This document shows, piece by piece, positions 26,588 to 38,600 of a DNA stretch of 60,000 nucleotides; within the stretch, counting starts at the first letter, position 1, and every line of letters starts with the position of its first letter. Source of the stretch: Cristatella mucedo (taxonomy: Eukaryota > Bryozoa > Phylactolaemata > Cristatellidae); assembly GCA_009760855.2 (NCBI GenBank), contig WPIO01000013.1:3617501-3677500 (forward strand), given 5' to 3'. The notes below the pieces were generated by a model. It searched no databases and was not told the DNA's origin. It saw only the letters and a list, made by a program, of their open reading frames with translations. Made by a program: the position numbers and the translations under genes.

Positions 26588-26670
26588 GCTTCGTCTGCAG
26601 CAAATACGAAGTGCCTTGAAAGAGCTCGAGTTCCTTGAGGGCGCTATATCAAATGTACTATTATTATTAT
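26588..26670 (+). repeat. L2-A hairpin tail
   Basis: CTGCAGCAAATACGAAGTGCC begins the tail, then the hairpin with inner arms AAGAGCTCGAGTTCC, GGGCGCTATATCAAATGTA and ATT repeats. Confidence 0.75.
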
Positions 26671-26842
26671 ATGACTATAAGCTCAGGACTGCTCGAAAGG
26701 GTGTGCCACAGTAGGCAGCAGGAGAGTAGATGTAGTTGCATAAGAATGAGGAAGAAGGAGAAAGAGGAGGTAGCAGTTCTGCTAGGTGTGAAGGAGCCAA
26801 GCCACGTCGGGCCTTGCGGGTCAGCGATTCTGAATGCCTGTA

Positions 26843-26979
26843 AGCCGAGCTGGTTTGGTCCAGCGGTTAAGGTGCTTGCCCGACCAATGTCTGGCTGAGG
26901 TCGTGGGCTCGAGCCCAGAGGCATATGTAAAGCGCCTTAATAGAATTTAGGTTCTCTTGGGGTGCTATACAAATGAATT
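26843..26979 (+). repeat. SINE1 copy
   Basis: CCGAGCTGGTTTGGTCCAGC, GGTTAAGGTGCTTG, GGTCGTGGGCTCGAGCCC (B box), then the tail AAGCGCCTTAATAGAATTTA...TTGGGGTGCTATAC. An (AT)n run follows at once. Confidence 0.85.
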
Positions 26980-27001
26980 ATATATATATATATATATATA
27001 T
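26980..27001 (+). repeat. (AT)n microsatellite
   Basis: A TA dinucleotide run lies at the 3' end of the SINE1 copy, probably grown from its AT-rich tail. Confidence 0.9.
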
Positions 27002-27035
27002 CTCCGCTGTTGCCAAATGGAACTCTCTAGCCTAC

Positions 27036-29279
27036 GTTAATGTAATGTATCTCCGTCTGTAACTTCACACACAAAGCCATAAAGACTATGTGGGTGTTAC
27101 GCAGGAGAGTTTTGTATAGCGAACTCACAGCCTAAGCGGCTTTCAGTACGCATTCGGTAGCCAACAGACTTCATCTCACGCAACAAAGAGAAGTTGGGAA
27201 GCAGAGCAGAGTCAGGAGAGCAGTTGAGGTAGTGAGTATCATGGAAGTAGCAGCTCAGGACCGCTAAAAAAGATGAGCCATAATCGGCAGTAGGAGAGTA
27301 GTTATTGTTGCGTAAGAACTGGAAGCGAGTTCCGCAGTTGAGGACCTGCAGAGCTAAAGCTTCTGTCACCAACGGTCTTTAAGCGGACGAACAGAACAGC
27401 TAATTTATTGTCCATTCAGGACCCGAGGACACAAGGAGGCTGAAACTGGTGCAGCAGTTCAGCTAGATATGGAGTAGCCAAGCCGTGGTGGGCATTGTGT
27501 GTCAGCGTAAGAACTTTGCTCTGTATCTGTTGATCGACCGGCAGCCATCCAAGCTCTTTTAGCAAAGGAGACTCGTGCTCAAACCTCTGGGAAAACTAGC
27601 CTTGCAGTCATATTCATAGCCAACTGCTGCAGTGGTTTAGTTGCTTTCTTTGGTAGCCCAGCCAAAAGGGAATTATAATAATCAGGCCGAGACGGAACTG
27701 ACGAGCTAGTTATATTTTTTACAAACCACTGTGGAAGACAGCTCCTAATCTTGGACAGGGATCGGACGTAATGGCTAGCTGCAGAAGCAGTCTTGTGAAT
27801 GAAGCTTTTAAAATTGAGTCAGCTGTCGAAAACGACACCTAAATTTCGAGCACGTGGTAATGGTCGCACAACAGCATCACCTATTAAACAAGCAAAGCAT
27901 CCAGCCACACGCTTAGGGCGTCCTATGAGCAGCAGTTCGATTTTATCGTCATTTAGTTTCAAGAAGTTTTCCGACATCCAAGATCGGATGTCGGCTAGGC
28001 AAGCATTCAGTTTGTCAGTTGCTGCAGCAGATTCCGACGGTTTGAATGACAAATACAGCTGAGTATCGTCAGCATAAAAGTGATATCCTATTCCATGGGC
28101 TTTAATCACTTTTCTCAGAGGTTGAGTATAAATTGAGAACAGCAAGGGACCGAGTACAGACCCTTGAGGGACTCCACTGGTGACGCGTCTCGTGTGTGAG
28201 ACATGACCCCCACACGACACAGATTGAACACGATCAGACAAGTACAATTTGAACCACGCCAGTGCCTCGTCTGCCAGACCGATCGTTGTTCTCAATCGTT
28301 CAAGGAGAACATCGTGATCAATGGTGTCGAAGGCAGCTGACAGATCTAGCAGAGCTAGGGCAGTGACATTCCCGTCATCGTTGCCACATAGAATGTCATT
28401 GTTAACACGGAGGAGAGCAGTTTCAGTGGAGTGCTGCCTCTTGAACCCTGATTGAAATGTTTCTGACATTTCATTCTTTTCAATATGTGCAACTAGGTGC
28501 TTAGCAGCAATTTTTCAAGAGTCTTTGACAAAAAAGGAAGAAGCGAAACTGGGCAATAGTTTGCAAGGACCTCTGTATCTAATCCTGGTTTTTAAAGTAT
28601 TGGTCTAACGATTGCCGATTTGAAGGACTTGGGGACGACTCCTTTTCCCAAAGAAGCATTACAAATCTTGGTTACGGCATGGCTAAGTTGGTCTGCCAGT
28701 GAAAACCATAGAGATGATGGTATAGGGCCTTCAGGAGACGAGCTCTTTTTACTAGACCTTATTAGCTAAGGTAGTCACATCGCATACAGAAACCTCGGAA
28801 AACCTTTTAAGGAAGGTCACATGTTGTGATTCCGCAATTGCTTTACTCTGATGGGGCTTTATGGAGGCACGAATGTGCACTATCTTTTCAGTAAAGAAGG
28901 CTGAAAAGGATTTTGGCTGAGCCGTTAATATCTGGGGAGTCAGACTTCTCAGCATTGGCCAGTAAACTGTTTTAAAATCTTCTAAATCTATTTTGGGTCC
29001 GAATGGGAGGAATTCAGTTTTCAAGTGAAAAAATGATGCCCTGGCTTTTTTTAGTTTTCGGGTGTAAACTCCAAGGAAGTCTTTGAAACTGACTCACATC
29101 AGCATCGGACCTCAATTTCTTAAAGTTCTAAATTAAATTTCTCAATTTCTTCAAGCCTGCGCTTAACGCGGCGTATCTTTGGAAGTTTTTTTTATAAATT
29201 GAAAGGAGTCATCACGACTACGTACAGGGATAGAATAAACGGGGGCCTGCTTGTCAAGAGCACTCCTAAGTGTCATGTT
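27036..29279 (-). mobile_element. L2-B LINE, 3' two thirds
   Basis: On the left is the L2-B 3' end (TAATGTAATGTATCTCCGTC and the GAACTCACAG block). On the minus strand an open frame (28469-27819) encodes SGFKRQHSTETALLRV, LLDLSAAFDTIDHDVLLE, PQGSVLGPLLFSIYTQPL and YHFYADDTQLYLSF, the catalytic YADD being intact. Further right comes a linker with FLPFGPKIDLEDFKTVYW. The region 28470-28750 is out of frame. The endonuclease is missing. Reverse-transcriptase motifs define the L2 clade. Confidence 0.88.
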
Positions 29280-30945
29280 AATAATAATAATAATAATAAT
29301 AATGCTCTTGATAAAGCGCCCTCAGAGAACTCAATCTCTTTCTAGGCGCTTTACATTTGCTGCAAAGGGAAATGCAATTGAATGGTGAGTAATATCATTC
29401 TTGATAAACAAACAAAATGAGTAACATGGTTAGCGGGGACATGCCCAGGGTAAGCATGCAAATGTGGTTAGTGGCAGCATGCACAGTGTCAGCACGCATA
29501 AGCACGTCAAGGACGAATCACAGAAACCCATTACGTGCGGTCCAATTAGGTGTGTTTTTAAGTTTTTTTTTAATGTGGTCAAGTTAGGGGATGTTCTGAC
29601 GCGTCAGGAGGGAGTTCCAGGCCTTGGGAGCATACGAACTAAATGCACGGTCTCCAAAGGATTTGAGGCTTGTACGAGGTATTGGTAGACTGCTGGATTC
29701 CGAAAAGCGTGTGGTACGATGCTTGGCCTTGTGGGGGAATAGATCTGAGAGATAGGCTGGAGCCAAAAATGAAGGGACCTAAAAGTGAGCGACAAAACTT
29801 TGAAGGCAATCCGTTGTTTGACTGGTAGCCAGTGCAGGTCGGCGAGAAGTGGTGTGATGTGGCAACTGCGACGCTCAAGACAGACAAGCCTAGCTGCGGA
29901 GTTTTGCACCAGCTGCAATCGCCTGATCGAACATGCTGGTAGGCCAGTAAGCAGTGAGTTGCAGAAGTCGAGACGAGATGTCATGAATGCGTGGATCAAC
30001 TTGAACGTGGTATCCTTATCTAAACAAGCTCGAATTTTAGCAATGTTATGTAGCTGAAAGTAGGCAGACTTGACTGTGGAGCTGATGTGGTCGTCTAACG
30101 AAAGGTCACTTTGGAACATGTTCACTGCATGAGTGAGGGTATCGAGGCTGTCGGTCAAGTCTGAGCGCAGATCAAGGAGACCTGCACCACAAATAGATTT
30201 CAAAAATGTGTCTACTCAATGCTTTTTAAGTTACGTCACTGGACAAGTACGACATTACCTCGTACGCACAAGGGAGCAGGAACAGTAAACGAGACGGAGT
30301 AACGATCCGAGAGGGTCAGCGGGCACACCAGAAAGTCAATGGGAAAGACATCCTTAGTGATCGCGAGATCTAGAATACCGTCACCGACATGGTGGGTATG
30401 GTTAACGTGTTGGACCAAACCAAAGTTCTCCAGACAGTCGAGAAACGAGCGGACCTGGCTGTTAGTAGGATTGTCAACGTGAATATTGAAGTCTCCAACA
30501 ATCAGTAACGGCATGTCACACACAAATATTTTAGCGAGGAACTCCTAAAAGTCCTCTGTAAACAAGTTTAGACCGTCAGAAGGAGGCCGGTATATCACAA
30601 CAGCGAGAGGTTTTGTTTTCGATGAAGACCTTATTGCAACTGATTCAAGCGATGGCCCATGCAAAAAATTGCACATCTTATAGCCAAACGATTCACGAAC
30701 AACAATTGAAACCGCCACCAACCTCGTCAGAACGCATGGACTGATAGAATGAGAACCCGGGTGGAGTGGTCTCAGATATACAGCTAATGGAACAAGGCAT
30801 CATCCAAGTTTTGGTAGGCAGAGATGCACCTAGCTTCTCCTGGACCACCTGATCTCGGATAAGAAACCGCTTAATTTTAATGGACTTTTAATCCTAAGCT
30901 CTTAATCTGGGTGCTCTTTGCTGTTACCCTGCTCCGCTAGTGTCG
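29280..30945 (-). mobile_element. L2-A LINE lacking its reverse-transcriptase core
   Basis: From left: (AAT)n tail, hairpin, 3' UTR, then the C-terminal coding region on the minus strand (30203-29604, with SRLDFCNSLLTGLP, HITPLLADLHWLPVKQRI). Next comes endonuclease-domain sequence (30523-30236: PLLIVGDFNIHVDNP, GDGILDLAITKD, PLTLSDRYSVSFTV) and degraded upstream sequence to about 30900. The palm/finger region that should lie between them is absent, so this is an internally deleted copy. The terminal endonuclease motif reads SDR rather than SDH. Confidence 0.82.
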
Positions 30946-30948
30946 GCA

Positions 30949-31281
30949 ATAATAATAATAATAATAATAATAATGCACTTGATAAAGCGCCCTCAGAGAA
31001 CTCAATCTCTTTTTAGGCGCTTTACATTTGCTTCAAAGGGAAATGCAATTGAATGGTGAGTAATATCATGCTTGGTAAACAAACAAAATGAATAATATGG
31101 TTAGGGGTGACATGCACAGGGTCAGCATGCAAGTGTGGTTAGTGGCAGCATGCACAGTGTCAGCACGCATAAGCACATGAAGGACGAATCACAGGGACCC
31201 ACTAAATGCTGTCCTAAAGAGGTGTGTTTTTAAGTTCTTTTTAAATGTGGTCAGGTCAGGGGATGTTCTGACGCAGGTCGG
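30949..31281 (-). repeat. L2-A 3' end
   Basis: (AAT)n, hairpin and 3' UTR with the CAGGGTCAGCATGCAAGTGT block, cut off after GATGTTCTGACGCAGGTCGG. It was inserted directly beside the previous L2-A in the same orientation. Confidence 0.85.
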
Positions 31282-31512
31282 GACCTGCGCTGGCGCTGCG
31301 CCGAACTTGCAATTCTCTGCTATATTATGAACTATGAGCGCAATAGCTGAATCGAACAATTATGAACTCAGGGCTTAGCCACTGAGTTTGAATTGAGAGC
31401 CGCCTTCGAAGAAGCATCAGCTATCAGCAGGGGCTTAGGAGCAGTGCGATTACGTGCGAACGAGGTTACTTCCGACCTGGCCATTATCGAATGCGTGGGG
31501 CCGGTCACTGTC

Positions 31513-31514
31513 AA

Positions 31515-31562
<48 letters not shown>
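31513..31562 (+). repeat. (CT)n microsatellite
   Basis: A 50-bp CT run with one TTT interruption, followed by short CTGT repeats at about 31585-31600. Confidence 0.95.
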
Positions 31563-31565
<3 letters not shown>

Positions 31566-31899
31566 GTAGCGGTCTGACGCCGGTCTGTCTGTCTGTCTGT
31601 GAGTCGGAGCGCTGAGCGCGTGCTGCTGTAAGGCTGTAAGCTTGTAAACGAGTCCGTTCGAAGTCGCGGGTCATAATAAATAAAACATATAATAAACGTA
31701 ATAAAACGTGTAGTAAACAAGTAACTCTTTGCGTTTTGTACGGTGCTTCGTGTCAACGCTGCCTGTAGGATGTTGAGCTCTGCGTGTGTCGTGCTTTAAA
31801 ATGCAAAGCGATCTGTCAGGCGCTTTACATCTTTGCTGCCACGAAATTGGCGTCGTATCGCGGTTCGACGAGACGGACAGATTGAAGCGGCGAATCTGC

Positions 31900-32660
31900 G
31901 TGCGCGTGACGACGGGATGACGATGCGTCAGTGAGTATGTCCCCTGAGAACTGCGCCACTTTGCCGCCACCGTTCCTCCGCTACTCCCCGCCCACCTCCC
32001 TGCCCACCTCCCCGCCCACCTCCCCACCCTCGCCGCCCACCAGGCAGTCCCAGTCGCAATGCTGCGCAGGGCGGGGCGGGGGGGGGGGGGTGATCGTCTT
32101 TCAGTGTCGTCACCGGTCGATTGACCTGGCGCTCTGGCGCGATGCCTCGGAGCTCCATTTTGCGACTGCGCGAGTAGGCGCGAACGACGCGCGCGCCGCG
32201 CCGCGCTCTCGCAGTAGCAGCGAGAGCGACGCGGAGCGCTCGTGGGGTGGGGGGCGGGACGCCTCGAGCCCGCCACGCTGCGGCCGTTTCCGCATTTCGA
32301 AATCTCGACGCAAAATCAATAGTCGACGCCCGACGAACTTGTGGGGGCGATACCGCCGCTGCGTCATTAGTTTCGCTCCCAACCGGACGGACGCGCTCCG
32401 CCCACCGACCGTGCGCACGCGCGCTACGCGAGCGTGCGAGCGACCCGCCAGGCAGCCTGGGGCAGGGCCACGTGACTAATGAGCAGCTTTGCCGCACGGA
32501 TGTTGCGACTCCAAAATCTCGGAACTCCACAAACTGTCTGCCAGTTCGACGGCCCGCGCGGGCTCTCCTTCTCCGGAGCAGCCTAGCCGACAGCTGCGAC
32601 CGACGGCTGCGCGCACGCGCACACGTCCGCCTGCTTTAAGGTGCTCGCCCTGAACCGAGG
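31900..32660. promoter_or_regulatory. CpG-rich block upstream of the ACP7-like gene
   Basis: GC-rich sequence with dense CG dinucleotides, including a CCCGCCCACCTC tandem at about 31986-32040. It contrasts with the CG-poor L2-rich DNA to the left. It could be an outer part of the promoter island of the downstream gene or belong to a separate unrecognised transcript. Confidence 0.5.
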
Positions 32661-32686
32661 TCGCGGGGTTGAGTCCCGCATTCAAA
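32637..32686 (+). repeat. tRNA-like SINE head fragment
   Basis: TTAAGGTGCTCGCCC, GAGGTCGCGGGGTTGAGTCC: this is the A/B-box part of a SINE without its tail. It is too short and incomplete to be a tRNA gene. Confidence 0.5.
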
Positions 32687-33055
32687 CAATTCTGTTTTAA
32701 CTACAACATGTGTGTAAAAAAGGAAAAGAATGAGCCAATCCTGCTTACCGCCGTCCTCCATCGGCGGCCCCACCCGGTGGCCGATGGTCTCCCGAGGCAT
32801 CTCCGATTAGTAGCGAGCAGAGGGGGCCTCTGCTTTGGCATTCCCTTTTGCTGTATCGCACAAGCTTGTGCAATCGAAGCGCTAGGGAGCCTCAACCCAG
32901 TTTTATCAAGCGAGTCCGATCTAAGGCCGGGCCGATGTAATTACACACCCAGCCCCTTAGCTATCCCAGAAACGCCGGTGGCGGCCTGACAACTTCCTTT
33001 TCCGGAATATCCGAGTGGAAGGTCGGTAGACATATTTCCATGTGAGTTTGGAATG
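32687..33055. other. Unassigned sequence between CpG-rich blocks
   Basis: No gene or repeat was recognised. Confidence 0.35.
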
Positions 33056-33195
33056 TAATTCATTTATATAGCGCCCCAAGAGAACTTAATCTCTATTCGG
33101 GCGCTTCACATATGCCTCGGGGCTCGAGCCCACGACCTTAGTCAGACCTTGATCGGGGCAAGCACCTTAACCGCTAGACAAAACCAGCTCGGCGG
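33056..33195 (-). repeat. SINE1, full-length copy
   Basis: AATTCATTTATATAGCGCCC, the hairpin, GGGGCTCGAGCCCACGACC, and CTTAACCGCTAGACAAAACC then AGCTCGGC. It is almost identical to the copy at 9770-9907. Confidence 0.88.
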
Positions 33196-33255
33196 AACCA
33201 GTCGTCCTTTGATGTGCTGTTGAATTTTCGGTATTTCGCGTGACTCTTGACTATG

Positions 33256-33319
33256 ATACGGATAGAGATTTAAGTACTCTTTTGGCGCTATGCAAATGAA
33301 TTTTATTTTATTTTTATAA
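33256..33319 (+). repeat. SINE1-type hairpin tail fragment
   Basis: GATACGGATAGAGATTTAAG...TTTTGGCGCTATGCAAATGA followed by a TTTTATTTTA end. Confidence 0.65.
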
Positions 33320-33329
33320 TACAGCCGCC

Positions 33330-35680
33330 GTCGTTACCAATCCGGAGGGCTTCGTCTCTCCCCCCTCCGTTCGCGACGCCGGCGCGGGCGTGCGCTCCCC
33401 CACAGACAATCTCCCGACTCCGCGGATAGGATACTACTCCGCGCGCACTTCGGCTCTCCTCTTCCCTGCCGGACGTCCTACCGACGGTCGGTTCCGTAGA
33501 TTAATAGGTTCTGCAAGCGGGAACTACGCGTCGATAAGCCGCGCTAGTCAGTGCGGCCGAAACGCGCGCTAGGTGCGCACGCGGAAGGGAGCGGGGAGTA
33601 GGCGAGTCTCGCCGAACGCCGGCGCCAAGCGACGAATTGGCCGTCGACGAATTGGCGCCCGAGTCGCTGCGCTGACCTGGCTTCGGGCGGCTGGCGCAAG
33701 AGGAGGCAGCTCGGGATGCCGGAAGCGCGCGCCGACGGCGGAGCCGGAAGCGCGGGCCGGCGCGCGCTTCCGGCTAGCGGCTGCGCGGTTGTCGGCGTTC
33801 ACTCGCCTCTTCCGCCGCGCCGCGCCGCGCCGCCCCCGCGCCCGCGCGCGAGCGCGCGCCAAGCGGCCGTTCCGCCCTCGAGCGGAGCCGCCTATTAAAG
33901 GCATTGATTGGCGCGCCGCCGACGCGACGAGCGATCGGCCCCGACGGCTCGGCTCCTCACTCGCACTCTCGACGCGACGGCCGCACGGCCGCGCATCCTT
34001 CTCGCCCCCTCTCTCGAGCAGGCGGCGCAGGCGGAGTAGCCAACGCCCGACCGATATCGAGAGGAGCGATATCGATGCGCGGCGGCGGCGGTGGCGCTTT
34101 CTTTTTGTTCCGCCGACGATCGGCGCAAACAATGGAGGGTCGCTCGCGCGCCTTCGCGGCGGCGCCGGCGCAGTTCGATCCCGTCGTCGTCGTCACCGAG
34201 CTCGATGGCTCCGCGGTTTGCTGAGGCCGTCGTCACGCTCGCCGCCGCCCTCGTCGCGCGCGGATGCGCGCAGAGCGGCGGCGGCGGCGCGGCCGCCAGA
34301 GGTAAGCGTTCGAGTGCGCGCGCGCGCCCGCAGGCACGACGGCTCTCTCGCCGCGCTGCGGGTTGAAGGAGGGCGCGGTCGCCCGCGGCTGTCGCCCGGC
34401 GTTCGGCCGGCGGCTGCCACGCGCAGCCGGTCGAGCGCTCCCGGTCGAACGGGCGTGCATCCGGTGGCGGGGCGCTGCGGATGCCGACGGCTCCGAAATC
34501 CCAGCGGGAACCCACGGCCGGCCTTCCGGTGGTCAATTCAGAGCTCGCGAAACGCTTAGAAGGGCAGCGGTCTCCGCTTACCCTCATTAGCGCTCATCAA
34601 TGAACGCGCCAGCTGGCGCGGTCGAGTAGGCAGCGCGGCAGGTGCGAGGAGCTTGTGGTAGGCGGGAAATGGTCACTCGCGGCTGACCTTCGTTTGCTCT
34701 AATGGCCGACTGAAAAATAGCCCGATTAATAGAGGGCCATTGGCCGTTTTCACTCAGCGTCAATGCGGCGCGCGCAGTCTGCCTCGCCGTCTAGGCGCGC
34801 CGGTCGCAGCGACTAGACAGACGCTAGCTAGACTAGTCGCGTGTTTACGGCGCCCGGTCGAATTCGATCGGCAGGTGTGCGAGCGTGCGAGTGCGGGTGG
34901 CGCCGCCCGCGCCGCGAGCGTCCTCGCACCCCGACGAGCCAACTGCCGAGCGGGCCCGCAGAATGCGACAGCCGCCTCAATAGAAGTAGTAGTAGTAATA
35001 ATCGTGCTCTTTCGCGAGACCTCGGCGACGAGCCGCGAAGCAGCAGCAGCCGCCGCCGCCGCCGCCGCCGCCGGGGAGGGCGGAGACGCCAGCGAGCGGC
35101 TCCGCCTCGTCCGGCGGCTTCGATCGGCCGCCGCCTCGAGCGGCGGACGCGCCGCGCGGAATCCGCGAGAAGAAGCGCCGCGAGCAGAGCAGCGCGGGAG
35201 CGAGCGCGCGGCGGCGGCGGTCGCGTTGGCCGCCCGTCGCCGCGTTCTCCGGAGCTCGTTCTTCGGGCTGCTCGTGCCTGATTGGCCGGTGCCCGGAGTC
35301 GGCGTCGCTGCTCGGGGAGGCGCGAATTCGACGCGCGCGCCGGGCGCGCCGAACCGAGTTAGCGCGCGTGCCTCTTTTGCAAAGTGGGCGTCGGCGGACG
35401 CGGCTGTGGGGCTGCCTAAAGTGCGGCCGTCCGGGCTCCGTGCGTTCGTCCGAGTCGGAGCTTAGCCGAGGTATTGGTTCAGAATACTGTCGCCGCGAGT
35501 CCACGTGTCGTGCGCGAGAAGCAGCGCTCAGGTCGCAATTACTTACTGCGCTAGCGCGTGCGTGCAGTGCCGCTGTGCATGTACGCGCACGTGCTGCGGC
35601 GCGGCACAACTGGCTGGTTAGCGATCAGTCCCAAGCGGTCGCGCACTGTCACAGGGAACAGTCGGGATAACAAGGATTCC
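33330..35680 (+). promoter_or_regulatory. CpG island with first exon of the ACP7-like gene
   Basis: Very dense CG dinucleotides over more than 2 kb, with many CGCGC runs, containing the signal-peptide exon at 34205. Long Arg/Ala-rich frames on both strands are a by-product of the base composition. A TATTAAAG motif at 33893 is a weak TATA-like candidate about 310 bp before the ATG. The transcription start is not resolved. Confidence 0.75.
34205..34301 (+). CDS. ACP7: ACP7-like exon 1: signal peptide
   Basis: ATG 34205 (G at +4) opens MAPRFAEAVVTLAAALVARG, a short n-region, a hydrophobic core and then CAQS, a plausible cleavage area. A Gly/Ala stretch runs to the donor GTAAGC at 34302 (phase 1). 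An upstream in-frame start at 34091 would bury the signal sequence, so 34205 is preferred. Confidence 0.72.
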
Positions 35681-38600
35681 CTTGTCGCGACGACTTTTAT
35701 TACCACCAGCCTCTCGGGTGCAAAGAGGCGTAATTATCACTTCGGACAGAGGGTGTTAAGGGCGGTCAAACGAACCTCTTTATCGCGATTCCGTCGCTGC
35801 TGAAGGATCTTGAGTGACGTGTCTGTCTGTTGTCGGTCTTTATATATATATATATATATATATATTATTCAGGACTCATGGTCTGGCCGTAAATCGACAA
35901 CAACTGTGGCAAAAAGCTCAGCAGCTGTCGCCCGATCCAGCGTCACCAGCGTCTGCTGCCACAGTACATTCCTTCCAGTTCACCTTCACTGAATCAATAG
36001 CAAGGATCGAATCGACTTCAACTTCCTCTCTTTGGCCCATCAGGTTGCCGCACTCGCTCGCACTAGCCCTGACCTGTCCTTGACCTGTCCTTGACCTCGT
36101 CCGTCCTCGAGCGAGCTCTCAAATAGCCTACTCCTCGGCTGCATGTCGCCGTACTGTTCCTCGAACTAAGTTGAATTCTGTGGATGGTAAGGTCTGGAGC
36201 AAGGATGTAGCGAAAGTCTGGAATTCGCTTCAGGCGTTTGCCACCATCTCTATTAACTTCTCAGCTACAGGAGATCTTATCCGCGCTCGCTCATGACTAC
36301 TTGCACTCAGTGTTTTTGTCTTTTTTGTTTGTGTGCATTTGGCTTAGCTTAGCTCCGAATGATTCAGTGCATGCTAATTAAAACTAATAATAATAATAAT
36401 ACTAATTAAAAGTCCTGCTAAAAAAGATCTCCCGAGTATTTTCTTATTTTGTGTAATCTAAAAAAAGTGTGTAACACCACAGAGCCTAAAAAGGCTAAGC
36501 AGGTGTGTACGCGTGAGAGTTTTCTGTGGCGAACTCAAAGCTAAGCGGTTTTCGGCATATAAATACCGGAGCACACAGAAGCTATCGAAGCTCCTTCAGC
36601 AAAGGGGATACATGGCTTAACCACTGGAATTATTTGACTAGCATTGTAGCCGTATTCATCACAAGCTGCCGAGGTTTAATGGCTTGATTGGTAGCCCATC
36701 CAAAGTGGAGTCGCAGTAGTCCAGCTTAGACAGAGAGCTAGCAAGAGTTTTAGTAAGCCATCGTGGTAGACAGTCCCTAATCTAATGTAATGTAATGTAC
36801 CTCCGTCTGTAACTCCACACACAAAGCCATAAAGACTATGTGGGTGTTACGCAGGAGAGTTTTGTATAGCGCACTGGCAGCCTAAGCGGCTTTCAGTATG
36901 CATTCGGTAGCCAACAGACTTCATCTCGCGCAACAAAGAGAAGTTGGGAAGCATAGCAGAGTCAGGGGAGCAGTTGAGGTAGTGAGTAGCATGGAAGTAG
37001 CAGCTCAGGGCCGCTGAAAAGGATGAGCCACAGTCGGCAGCAGGAGAGAAGTTGTCGTTGCGAAAGAATTGTGGAAGCAAGTTCTGCAGTCGAGGACCTG
37101 CAGAGCTAAAGCTTCTGTCGCCAACGGTCTTTAAGCAGAGGAATGGAACGGCTAATTTATTGTCCATACTGGACCTGGGGGCACGAAGAGGCTGAAACTG
37201 GTGCAGGAGTTCAGCTAAGTACGAACGGGCCAAGCCGTGGCCTTGGCCTTGTGGGTCAGCGTATGAACTTTGCTCTGTATTTATTGATCAACAGGCAGCC
37301 ATCCTAGCTCTTTTAACAAAGGAGACACGTGGTCAAACCTCTGGGAAAACTAGCCTTGTAGCCATATTCACAGCCAGCTGCAGTGGCCTAGTTGCGTTTT
37401 TCGGTAGCCAAGCCGAAAGGAATTACAATAATCAAGCCGAGACATAACTAAGGAGCTAGTTAAGTTCAATCTAAAGAAAACCCGTGTGTAACTCCATAGA
37501 GCCAATTTTACCAATTACTCGGTAATGTTTTCTATATCAACATCTGTAAAGTGCACAGAAAAAGATTCAGTTCTCTGATGGCGCTATAAAAACACATTGT
37601 TATTAATTTGTTTGACAGCGATCGTACGTCATTGCTAGCTGTGGAAGCAGTCTTCCTAATAAAGCTGTCTAAGTTTAAGCATTAATCGAAGAGAACACTT
37701 AAATTCCCGTCAATGATGACGGTTGCATTAATGCAAATCTAATTAGAAGAGCAAAGTCTCCTAGTCAAGACGAACGCTTGGGGTTGCAGATTAGTAAGAG
37801 TTCGGTTTCGTCATCGTTTGGTAAAAATGAAACAGGCCGACATCTAAAATAGTAGGTCTGCAAGGCAAGCATGCAGTTTGTCAGTCGCTGCAGCAGATTC
37901 CGATAGTTTTTAAAAGGCAAATAAAAGCTGGGCATCGTCAGCATAAAAACTGATTGCTGCTCCCATGAGCCCGGACCAATTTTTCCAGAGGCTCTGTATA
38001 TATGGAGAGTCGAATAGGTCCGATAATAGATCCTTGAGAAACTCCACACTCGACTCGTCTGCTGCATGCAACTTGAAAAATGTGAAGTGAACACGGACAA
38101 GTACGACTTGAACCACGCTAGCACCACGTCTGCCGGACCGATCGCTGTGCTTTGGCATGTTTATCTAACCGCAACACGTTTCGCACCATTGATCCCTACG
38201 TATTGCTCATCTTGTCACGAGCTGTAAAGTGCCTGGATGGAGATTTGGTTCTCTGACGGTGCTTTCAACCGATTTATTAATTTTATTGCAATTTTGTGCG
38301 AGAGATCTTGGGCTATTTTTTGCCATAGTTTATTTCATTCTTGACTCTGGTTTAAATCCCTATTTGTTGTCGACCTTGGATGGCCAATTTTCCACACAAA
38401 ATATGTTGCTTGTTCGTGTACTCGTGCCTTAGCTGATGAGCTTGGAGCTTACCCAGGCCTTTCTACAGAGTGTGCTGTCTTTGCGTGGGAGTTCATAAGA
38501 ATCTTAACGGGCCCAAAATTGTCACTGTTCTCCTGAATCAGTCGGTGATCTTATTCGGCCCGGAGTCTCGCTGTCTTTCGGTGGTGCGAAGTCAGTGGAT

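Noticed and set aside
30236-30523. Host endonuclease/exonuclease gene
   Set aside because: The GDFNIH and SDRYSVSF pattern and the L2-A 3' sequence next to it show it to be a LINE endonuclease remnant.
33573-34559. 328-codon Arg/Ala/Ser-rich open frame in the CpG island
   Set aside because: All frames are open here because of the high CG content; the sequence is low complexity, overlaps frames on the other strand, and is out of frame with the signal-peptide exon.
34740-35609. Long frames of 241 and 210 codons on opposite strands
   Set aside because: Composition-driven, low complexity and with no motif; they overlap each other.
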